From Candidatus Woesearchaeota archaeon (GTDB lineage: Archaea > Nanobdellota > Nanobdellia > SCGC-AAA011-G17 > GW2011-AR20): 38,166 nucleotides of DNA. A program made the translations under genes and the position numbers. The stretch covers positions 1 to 38,166 of the forward strand of contig JAGVZQ010000005.1 in NCBI GenBank assembly GCA_018302465.1, in the 5' to 3' direction. The notes below the pieces were generated by a model. The model was not told the origin of the DNA, did no database searches, and was given only the letters and a program-made list of their open reading frames with translations. Within the stretch, counting starts at the first letter, position 1, and every line of letters starts with the position of its first letter. Shown here in pieces: positions 22,054 to 28,383 of this stretch.

Positions 22054-22539
22054 TTACAATCTCATCCATTCTGTATAGCTCCCATCATTATTAACAGCAT
22101 AAATCACAAAATCCCCTGTTTTTGCTCCAGGCATTCCAGGACTTCCAGAAGGCATTCCAGGCATTGCTATGCCTTTGATATCTGGTTTTTCAGTTAATAA
22201 TTTATTAACAGCTTCTAAAGGAACATGGCCTTCAACAAAATAGTTGCCCATAATTGTTGTGTGGCAGCTCTCCATAGCGCTTGGAATTCCATATTTTGTT
22301 TTTATTGCTTGAAGATCCTGTAAATCAACAACATTTATTTTAGGATTTCCTTTGCTTTTGAAATAAGTTGAATATACCCCACAACAACCACAGCTCCCAG
22401 ATTTATAAATCACCATATCATCTTCGAAATTACTAACAGCTTCAAGGCTGCTTACATCCTTGCTTCCAAAAGAAAAAAATATGATTCCTAAAAAAATTAC
22501 AAAGATTATTCCTAAAATAAGAAATGTTTTTTTGGCCAT
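22054..22539 (-). CDS. DUF411 metal-binding protein, membrane anchored
   Basis: DUF411 proteins are exported copper/heavy-metal-binding proteins. The 161-residue product has an N-terminal helix (about 5-23) and then the complete domain. It includes GSCGCCGVY with C50, C52 and C53, the GIPSAMESCHTTIMGNYFVEGHVP segment with C92, H93 and H105, and the terminal GIAMPGMPSGSPGMPG (about 129-144). The Met-Pro-Gly stretch and Cys/His residues suit Cu(I). The helix lacks a clear cleavage site, so the protein is probably tethered outside. It follows the GMVGGC-tailed gene by six bases. Confidence 0.93.
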   Translation of the reverse strand: MAKKTFLILGIIFVIFLGIIFFSFGSKDVSSLEAVSNFEDDMVIYKSGSCGCCGVYSTYFKSKGNPKINVVDLQDLQAIKTKYGIPSAMESCHTTIMGNYFVEGHVPLEAVNKLLTEKPDIKGIAMPGMPSGSPGMPGAKTGDFVIYAVNNDGSYTEWMRL

Positions 22540-22545
22540 TTTAAC

Positions 22546-22788
22546 CTAACATCCTCCAACCATACCTGATCCTGTTAATCCACCTGATGAACTGCCCTGA
22601 GCTCTTGCAGGGATTGTTCCGTGCATTTCATAATTCATTATTTCATTATCTGTCCAACCCCTTGTGTCTATTGCATTACCTCTTACTGTGTTTCCAGTTA
22701 TACTTGATGCTTGATATGTCAAAAAAAGTGCTATTAAAAACAATGCACCTATAACTACAATCATCAATGTATTCCTTTTTATTTCCAT
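22546..22788 (-). CDS. 80-residue membrane-anchored protein with C-terminal GMVGGC
   Basis: The product has one N-terminal hydrophobic helix (about 8-27), then an external part with GWTDNEIMNYEMHGTIPARAQG (about 44-65). A Gly/Ser spacer follows, and it ends in GSGMVGGC, with Cys as the last residue. The same final hexapeptide occurs in two neighbours. Met, His and the terminal Cys could form a metal site. The start codon follows the stop of the preceding gene directly (TGA then ATG), and the GGAGG within that gene's last codons is at the right distance to act as its ribosome-binding site. The family is unknown to me. Confidence 0.8.
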   Translation of the reverse strand: MEIKRNTLMIVVIGALFLIALFLTYQASSITGNTVRGNAIDTRGWTDNEIMNYEMHGTIPARAQGSSSGGLTGSGMVGGC

Positions 22789-22959
22789 TCAGCATCCTCC
22801 AACCATTCCAGACGACACTATGCTTCTTGATGTATCTGTTATTGCCTGTGCAGCTTCAACATTTCCTAAACCTGCTCTGAAAGTTAAAACTAATGCAGCA
22901 ACAAAAAGCACACCTATTGCTCCCCATAGAATCATTCTTGTATCTATTTTCTTGCTCAT
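22789..22959 (-). CDS. 56-residue membrane mini-protein with C-terminal GMVGGC
   Basis: This 56-codon frame encodes a basic start (MSKKIDTR), one hydrophobic helix (about 9-27), a short Ala/Ser-rich segment and the terminal SSGMVGGC. It is supported by its ATGA overlap with the upstream mini-gene, by its abutting the next gene, and by the shared C-terminal hexapeptide. The orientation should place the tail outside. No family is recognised. The DNA of the final codons contains ATGGTTGGAGGATG, identical in all three genes with this tail. Confidence 0.8.
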   Translation of the reverse strand: MSKKIDTRMILWGAIGVLFVAALVLTFRAGLGNVEAAQAITDTSRSIVSSGMVGGC

Positions 22960-23069
22960 TTTCTTTTAGCCCCCTTCAATTTTTTAGATGGTTTTTGTCT
23001 ATTGAAAAAACCTGATTTATCCATGTCCTTGCAACATCCTTTATTATTTTTTGTTTCACAACATTCCAT
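22956..23069 (-). CDS. 37-residue Cys-rich mini-protein (CC-X7-CC)
   Basis: This 37-codon frame encodes MECCETKNNKGCCKDMDKSG and a very basic tail (KKLKGAKRK). The paired cysteines (C3-C4 and C12-C13) suggest a metal-binding hairpin. Evidence for translation is a GGAGG ribosome-binding site (complement near 23074-23078), an ATGA overlap with the next gene and a fit to the gap. A second frame over the same DNA is open for 62 codons but lacks a ribosome-binding site and coupling. The absence of a hydrophobic segment places it in the cytosol. The function is inferred. Confidence 0.7.
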   Translation of the reverse strand: MECCETKNNKGCCKDMDKSGFFNRQKPSKKLKGAKRK

Positions 23070-23114
23070 TTTTCCTCCATTTTAAAAAAGGGAAAAAGAT
23101 GCAAGAAATAAAAT

Positions 23115-23789
23115 CTAGCATCCTCCAACCATTCCGCCTGAATTTGCTGCTTGCCCTTGCTCAATCCCTCTGTACAAATTACTTGCCAAATTGATGTAAT
23201 TTGATGAGTCTATCCCATTAGCTTCTAAAACTTGGGCTTTCTGCTCGTGTATTCCTGGAAAGAAAAGAACTTTCCATTTTCCTAATTCATTAAGAATTTC
23301 CTTATCAGCCATATCAGGGTGTTTTGTCAATAGATATTTTGCCAGTCCTCTCATTGCATAGCTATGTGCGCATCCGCAAGCCCTTTCACCATTAGAAAAG
23401 ATTATTGCTTTTGCACCGCAGCAATACTCGCAGCTTATACTTGAGCCTATTTTAATATACCTGTCCATTTGCTCTGAATTAAGTTGCATATCTTCATACT
23501 GCGTTAATTTAGCAATGGTTGCATCTGCAAGTGTAGGGTTATTCGGCGAAACATCGTCATAAAAAACCCCTATTTCCTTTCCATAAACTGATGGAATTCC
23601 CTTAGGAATAATCTTCGAAGCAGAAACAGCAGTTATCCCTGTCGCAAATCCTCCTGCTTCAGAACCCGGAGATGAGTAAATTTTACCAACATTAAAAGTT
23701 ATCACTAACAATAATATAGCAATAATTCCTAATTGCACGTAAAATTCAGTGTTGGTTTTCTCTTTTGTTTCATAATTCTTATTTTCCAT
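23115..23789 (-). CDS. Membrane-anchored Cys/His-rich protein with C-terminal GMVGGC
   Basis: The 224-residue product, first in the island operon, has an N-terminal helix (about 17-34), then an external domain. Its core carries SCEYCCGAKAIIFSNGERAC (C120, C123, C124 and C138), then GCAH (C140, H142) and RGLAKYLLTKHPDM. This recalls the PCYCGC-type Cys clusters of secreted metal-related proteins, though that is only a resemblance. It ends in NSGGMVGGC, with the same last six residues as two downstream products. The stop is TAG. Its promoter has the shared palindrome and a TATA element about 25 bases from the ATG. Confidence 0.8.
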   Translation of the reverse strand: MENKNYETKEKTNTEFYVQLGIIAILLLVITFNVGKIYSSPGSEAGGFATGITAVSASKIIPKGIPSVYGKEIGVFYDDVSPNNPTLADATIAKLTQYEDMQLNSEQMDRYIKIGSSISCEYCCGAKAIIFSNGERACGCAHSYAMRGLAKYLLTKHPDMADKEILNELGKWKVLFFPGIHEQKAQVLEANGIDSSNYINLASNLYRGIEQGQAANSGGMVGGC

Positions 23790-23810
23790 GCATTTCTAAT
23801 AATTCAAAAC

Positions 23811-23840
23811 TATAAAAGCACTTTTGTGAAACTAGTTTCA
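23811..23840. promoter_or_regulatory. Operator copy 2 and divergent island promoters
   Basis: The perfect palindrome TGAAACTAGTTTCA lies at 23827-23840. On the minus strand, seven bases on, GCTTTTATAG (about 23810-23819) is the TATA region of the leftward operon. On the plus strand a TATA-like CTTCTTAAAT (23851-23860) lies about 26 bases before the regulator ATG at 23882. A single site could thus control both the island and its regulator. Confidence 0.8.
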
Positions 23841-23881
23841 ATAGCGAAAACTTCTTAAATAGAGCTTTTTTGGGTTAATTT

Positions 23882-24373
23882 ATGGAAAATAAATATGTAG
23901 GATATCTACTGCTTGGAGTTTCAATATTAATTGTAGTCTTAATACTGCTATTTAATTCAACAATGAAAAGCTTTGTCGATGAAACATGCTCTCTGGAACA
24001 CGGTTTGTCATGTCCTATGTATGAAGCGATATCAAAACAAACTTATCTTGCTTTGGGGGTTATAGGATTGCTTATCATAGTATCCGTTGCTTTGATCTTC
24101 TCAAAACCTCAAAAGGAATTTATCTTTAAAACAAGAACAATTGAGAAAAAAATACAAAAGAAGAAACTAGATATCTCTGATCTAAAAGAAGAGGAAAAAC
24201 AGGTCTTAGAACTAATTCAGTCTAACAAAGCAGTATTCCAGTCAGATTTGATCGAAAAAACAGGATTTGGGAAAGCCAAAATGACAAGGATTATAGACAG
24301 ATTAGAAGGTAAGGGTTTTGTAGAAAGGAAAAGAAGAGGCATGACTAATGTTGTAGTTTTAAAAGATATTTAA
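23882..24373 (+). CDS. Membrane-anchored winged-helix transcription regulator (probable metal sensor)
   Basis: The 163-residue product has TM1 (about 6-25), an external loop, TM2 (about 54-73), a basic coiled linker (about 80-100), and a MarR/DUF7343-like winged helix (about 103-163; VFQSDLIEKTGFGKAKMTRIIDRLEGKGFVERKRRG). The loop DETCSLEHGLSCPMYE places C36, H40, C44 and M46 together, a set suited to Cu(I). This is a one-component sensor that could read external metal and act directly on DNA. It is divergent from the island, with the shared palindrome between them. The 3' end overlaps the phosphoesterase gene by 15 bases. Metal specificity and operator binding are inferred. Confidence 0.85.
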   Translation: MENKYVGYLLLGVSILIVVLILLFNSTMKSFVDETCSLEHGLSCPMYEAISKQTYLALGVIGLLIIVSVALIFSKPQKEFIFKTRTIEKKIQKKKLDISDLKEEEKQVLELIQSNKAVFQSDLIEKTGFGKAKMTRIIDRLEGKGFVERKRRGMTNVVVLKDI

Positions 24374-25045
24374 TTTCCCGAACTTATACACTTTATCTTC
24401 AATAATATAAACTTCAATTTCTTTAGTTTTATCTAAATAAGGGCTTAAGAAATTTCCTTTAGTAATATCAGAGCCAGGAACAGCTTTATTCATAGAGGGC
24501 ATTACAACAATATCAGCTTTCTTATATTTCCCTTTCAGAAAGCATTTGTATTTGTGTGTAGGTCTTTCTTTAAAACTTACAGCAGGATGCTCATGCCCTA
24601 TTAAAATAACTTCAGCTTTCTCATTAATAATAGCATCACCATGAGCAAATAATACTCCATTTTCAGAATAAAAAGTTTTTATCTTAACATTTCTTTTCTT
24701 AGTTATAGGCTCTAAAATAACATCATGATTTCCTTTTACAATTATTAATTCAGCTTTCTCTCTTAAAAAATCAATTAACTGTAGAACATTCCTCCATTCC
24801 TGCTCAGAAATAGTTCCAAACTCATGTTTTATATCCCCAACAATGACTATTTTCTTAGGTTTTACTTTAGAAATAGTCTTTCTTAATTCCTTCATTAAAT
24901 CATCAAACTGAAACCTGGGCATTAATACTCCCTGCTTATTCAAAGATTCCTCAAATCCTAAATGCAAATCCCCTATAACTAATATCTTCTTATCTCTAAT
25001 AAACAAGGTTAATCCGCAAATTTCTATGTTTTTTAATATCTCCAT
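24359..25045 (-). CDS. Lhr-associated metallophosphoesterase
   Basis: The 228-residue product is a calcineurin-like metallophosphoesterase. It has the metal-binding motifs GDLHLG (about 25-30), GDIKHEFG (about 70-77), KGNHD (about 104-108) and GHEHP (about 155-159). The order and spacing fit the archaeal group encoded beside Lhr-type helicases, as here, where it is divergent from the Lhr gene across 70 bases. Members are thought to act in DNA repair or RNA processing with Lhr. No signal peptide is seen. Confidence 0.92.
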   Translation of the reverse strand: MEILKNIEICGLTLFIRDKKILVIGDLHLGFEESLNKQGVLMPRFQFDDLMKELRKTISKVKPKKIVIVGDIKHEFGTISEQEWRNVLQLIDFLREKAELIIVKGNHDVILEPITKKRNVKIKTFYSENGVLFAHGDAIINEKAEVILIGHEHPAVSFKERPTHKYKCFLKGKYKKADIVVMPSMNKAVPGSDITKGNFLSPYLDKTKEIEVYIIEDKVYKFGKLNIF

Positions 25046-25114
25046 AATATCTCCTATTATTTATTTTTTAAATAGCTTTTTAAACCATTATATTTCTCCT
25101 AATTATTTAGCAAA

Positions 25115-27694
25115 ATGATAGAATATCTAAAAAGTAAAGCAAGTAATGAAGATGTATTTAAGGTCATAAACCCTGTTGTTGGAAACTGGTTCAAAAACAA
25201 ATTTAAGGGGTTTAGTGATCCTCAGAAGTATGCAATTATCCCTATCCATAATAAAGAAAATATTTTAGTCAGTGCTGTAACTGGCTCAGGAAAAACTTTA
25301 ACAGCATTTACATCCATCTTATCAGAATTAATTACTTTTTCAGAAAATGATTTATTAGAAAATCAGATATATGCAGTCTATATTTCTCCCCTTAAAGCAT
25401 TAAGCAATGATGTTGAGTTTAACTTAAACCAGCCATTAAAAGAAATGGAATCTGAATCAAAGAAAGATTTCAACATCAAGGTTGCAGTAAGAACTGGAGA
25501 CACAACCCAGTCCGAAAAGTCAAAAATGCTCAGAAAAACTCCCCATATCTTAATAACAACCCCAGAATCATTTTCAATTGTCTTAACATCTCCAAAATTA
25601 AAGGAAAAATTAAGAAGCGTAAAATGGGTTATAATAGATGAAATTCATGCTTTAGCTGAAAGCAAGAGAGGAGTTCATTTATCATTAGCTTTAGAAAGAT
25701 TAGAAGACCTATCCCAAAATTTTACTAGAATAGGTTTAAGCGCAACAGCAGAGCCTATAGAAGATATTGCCAGGTTTTTAGTTGGCTCAAAAAGAAAATG
25801 CAAAATAGCTAAAGTAGAGCTAAAGAAAAATATGGATATTAAGGTATTATCTCCAGTTCCTGATTTAATAAACGTAACACACAAACAAATGCATAATGAA
25901 ATGTACGACTTAATTGATAATTTAATTCAGGAGCATAAAACAACATTAGTTTTCACAAACACAAGATCTGCAACTGAAAGAGTTGTCCATCATTTAAAAG
26001 AAAGATTCCCTAAAAAATATACAGAAAATATCGGCGCCCACCATGGTTCCTTATCAAAAGAGCATAGGCTTGATATGGAAACCAGAATGAGAGAAGGTAA
26101 ATTAAAGGCCATAGTCTGCTCAACATCTTTAGAGTTAGGAATTGACATTGGTTATATTGACTTAGTTATCTTATTAGGCAGCCCTAAATCTGTTGCAAGA
26201 TGTACTCAAAGGTTTGGAAGAGCAGGGCATAGGCTTCATGACACAATTAAAGGAAGAATTATTGTTCTAGACAGAGATGATTTAGTTGAATGCTCTATTT
26301 TATTAAAAAATGTTATAGAAGGCAAGATAGACCGAATTCATATTCCTGAAAACTGTTTGGATGTTCTTGCTCAGCAAATTTACGGAATTGCAATATCAGA
26401 AAAAATATCAGAAAAAGATTTATGGAAAATGATTACTTCCAGTTATTGCTATAGAAACTTAAAATATTCTGAATTCCTGGAAATTCTTGATTACTTATCT
26501 GGAGAATATACTAAACTGGAAGACAGGCATGTCTACGCAAAAATCTGGTATGATAAAGAAAGTGGTATGATAGGAAAAAGAAGCAGGTTAGCAAGAATGA
26601 TTTACATGACTAATATTGGTACAATTCCAGATGAAACTCATGTGCAAGTTAAAATAGGAGAACAAGTAATAGGTAAAATAGATGAAGCATTCTTAGAGAG
26701 GTTAAAAAGAGGAGATGTTTTTGTTTTAGGTGGAAACAAATACGAATTTTTATTCTCTCGTGGTATGACTGCACAGGTAAAAACAGCAGAAATGAGGCCT
26801 CCAACAATTCCATCATGGTTTTCAGAAATGCTCCCATTATCTTTTGATCTAGCAAATGATATTTCTAAATTCCGTGGCTTAATGGAGAAAAAATTCAATA
26901 ATGAAGACTCAAAAGAAGAAATCATGGCTTTTCTAAGTAAATATCTATACTTAGATAAAAATGCAGAAAATGCTATATATGAATATCTAAGGCAGCAGTA
27001 TTTGTTTGAAGAGCTTCCAAATGATAAAAAAATATTAGTGGAAGAATACAAAGAAGATAATAAAAAATTCATAGTCTTTCATACATTATACGGAAGAAAG
27101 GTCAATGATGTATTATCTAGAGCAGTAGCTTATATTATAGGAAGATTATACCATATTGATGTGGAAATAGGAATAAGCGATAATGGCTTCTATGTTTCCT
27201 CTGAAAAAACAATTATAGTTTCTCAGGTATTTGAGCATTTAAAGCTAAAAGATATAGACTCAATAATGAAGAATGCAATTGACAAGACTGAAGTTCTGAA
27301 AAGAAGATTCAGGCATTGCGCAGTAAGATCATTAATGATACTAAGAAATTATGGTGGAAGAACAAAACGAGTTGGAAGGCAGCAGGTAAGCTCAATGCTA
27401 TTATTAAATGCCGTAAGAAGAATCTCAGAAGATTTTCCAATTTTAAAAGAATCCAGAAGAGAAGTTCTTGATGATTTAATGGATTTGGAAAATGCAAAAA
27501 TTATAATTGAAAATATAGAAAATAAAAAAATAGAAGTTAAAACATTCCAGACAAAAATTCCAAGTCCTTTCGCATTTAATTTAGTCTTAGAAGGTTATAT
27601 AGATATCATGAAGATGGAGGATAAAGTAGAATTTCTAAGAAGAATGCATCATTTAGTTCTTGCTAAGATTGGAAAGACTAAGAAAATAGAATAA
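25115..27694 (+). CDS. lhr: Lhr-family ATP-dependent helicase
   Basis: Lhr proteins are 3'-5' superfamily 2 DNA/DNA-RNA helicases implicated in DNA repair. The 859-residue product has Walker A AVTGSGKT (54-61), SPLKALSND (motif Ia), TTPES, a DEIH box in WVIIDEIHALAESKRG, SATAEP (motif III), TLVFTNTRSATERV, CSTSLELGIDIG and QRFGRAGHR (motif VI). A winged helix and the family-specific Lhr core domain (about 440-850) follow. Length is normal for Lhr-core proteins. A nearby divergent metallophosphoesterase is the usual partner. Confidence 0.95.
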   Translation: MIEYLKSKASNEDVFKVINPVVGNWFKNKFKGFSDPQKYAIIPIHNKENILVSAVTGSGKTLTAFTSILSELITFSENDLLENQIYAVYISPLKALSNDVEFNLNQPLKEMESESKKDFNIKVAVRTGDTTQSEKSKMLRKTPHILITTPESFSIVLTSPKLKEKLRSVKWVIIDEIHALAESKRGVHLSLALERLEDLSQNFTRIGLSATAEPIEDIARFLVGSKRKCKIAKVELKKNMDIKVLSPVPDLINVTHKQMHNEMYDLIDNLIQEHKTTLVFTNTRSATERVVHHLKERFPKKYTENIGAHHGSLSKEHRLDMETRMREGKLKAIVCSTSLELGIDIGYIDLVILLGSPKSVARCTQRFGRAGHRLHDTIKGRIIVLDRDDLVECSILLKNVIEGKIDRIHIPENCLDVLAQQIYGIAISEKISEKDLWKMITSSYCYRNLKYSEFLEILDYLSGEYTKLEDRHVYAKIWYDKESGMIGKRSRLARMIYMTNIGTIPDETHVQVKIGEQVIGKIDEAFLERLKRGDVFVLGGNKYEFLFSRGMTAQVKTAEMRPPTIPSWFSEMLPLSFDLANDISKFRGLMEKKFNNEDSKEEIMAFLSKYLYLDKNAENAIYEYLRQQYLFEELPNDKKILVEEYKEDNKKFIVFHTLYGRKVNDVLSRAVAYIIGRLYHIDVEIGISDNGFYVSSEKTIIVSQVFEHLKLKDIDSIMKNAIDKTEVLKRRFRHCAVRSLMILRNYGGRTKRVGRQQVSSMLLLNAVRRISEDFPILKESRREVLDDLMDLENAKIIIENIENKKIEVKTFQTKIPSPFAFNLVLEGYIDIMKMEDKVEFLRRMHHLVLAKIGKTKKIE

Positions 27695-27741
27695 GAGAGA
27701 GGTAATAAAGTTTATTAACTTATTTAATAATATTAAATCCT

Positions 27742-28077
27742 ATGAACCCAGTATATGACAAAAAGGTTGGAGCATATGTGCTGAAATGGCCCGTCCGGTT
27801 TAATTTTTACGTTCCGGGTAGATTTGCTTCATGGCCATTTTCCAGATTAAAATTATTTAGGAAATATTTGGTGATTAGTATACTAGGAAAGGATTTTACT
27901 ATAAAATATAAAGATATTGACTTCATAGAAAAGAAGTTTTTCAGAATTGTAATCCACCATCATGCAAAATCTATAGATAAATATGTGTATCTTGGCGGCT
28001 CAGGAACAGGGAAATTTTTATTTAAAGAGATTAAAGATGTTATCCAGAAAAATAAACTGCCAATCAAGATTAAATGA
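27742..28077 (+). CDS. Hypothetical protein, possible PH-like fold
   Basis: The 111-residue basic product is not recognised. From about residue 40 it reads as strands (KYLVISILGKDFTIKYKDIDFIEKKFFRIVIHHH, KYVYLGG) and ends in a helix (KFLFKEIKDVIQKN). This is the order of bacterial/archaeal PH-like domains. It is aromatic-rich with no Cys and no clear membrane helix. It lies between the two helicase genes, 47 bases after lhr, and may be cotranscribed or independent. The fold is a guess from pattern only. Confidence 0.65.
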   Translation: MNPVYDKKVGAYVLKWPVRFNFYVPGRFASWPFSRLKLFRKYLVISILGKDFTIKYKDIDFIEKKFFRIVIHHHAKSIDKYVYLGGSGTGKFLFKEIKDVIQKNKLPIKIK

Positions 28078-28081
28078 ATTT

Positions 28082-28333
28082 TTATTTCTTAGCTATCTTC
28101 TCAACCTTAATCTTGTATTTTTCAAGAAATTTTATGATTTCATTTACACTTATCCCATCCCAGTAAGTAACTTCAAGAAAACTATTCTTAGGACCAATAT
28201 GGGCAATAAATTTCAAAATATCCTCTTTACCTTCACCTTTTACTTCATCTCCAAAACAGTGTAAATCATTATGATACTTTTTCTTTAGAATAGGGCCTTT
28301 ATCCAATACTTTAAATCTTACTTTGTTTATCAT
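28082..28333 (-). CDS. Hypothetical protein
   Basis: With the ATG at 28333 the product has 83 residues (MINKVRFKVL...). A longer version would need a TTG at 28351. The TATA element on the minus strand (TTTTTATAAAGG, about 28353-28364) lies about 26 bases before the ATG, which favours the shorter form. The sequence shows strand-rich segments (INKVRFKVLDKGPILKKKYHN, SFLEVTYWDGISV) and a helix at the end (EIIKFLEKYKIKVEKI). No family is recognised. It converges on the PH-like gene with only four bases between stops. Confidence 0.6.
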   Translation of the reverse strand: MINKVRFKVLDKGPILKKKYHNDLHCFGDEVKGEGKEDILKFIAHIGPKNSFLEVTYWDGISVNEIIKFLEKYKIKVEKIAKK

Positions 28334-28383
28334 TCTTTTGTCAATAAACAAGCCTTTATAAAAATATTTACTCTATACTAAAT

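Noticed and set aside
22976-23164. 62-codon frame on the minus strand across the Cys-rich mini-gene
   Set aside because: It overlaps the end of the 23115 gene, and the Cys frame has a ribosome-binding site and coupling to the next gene.
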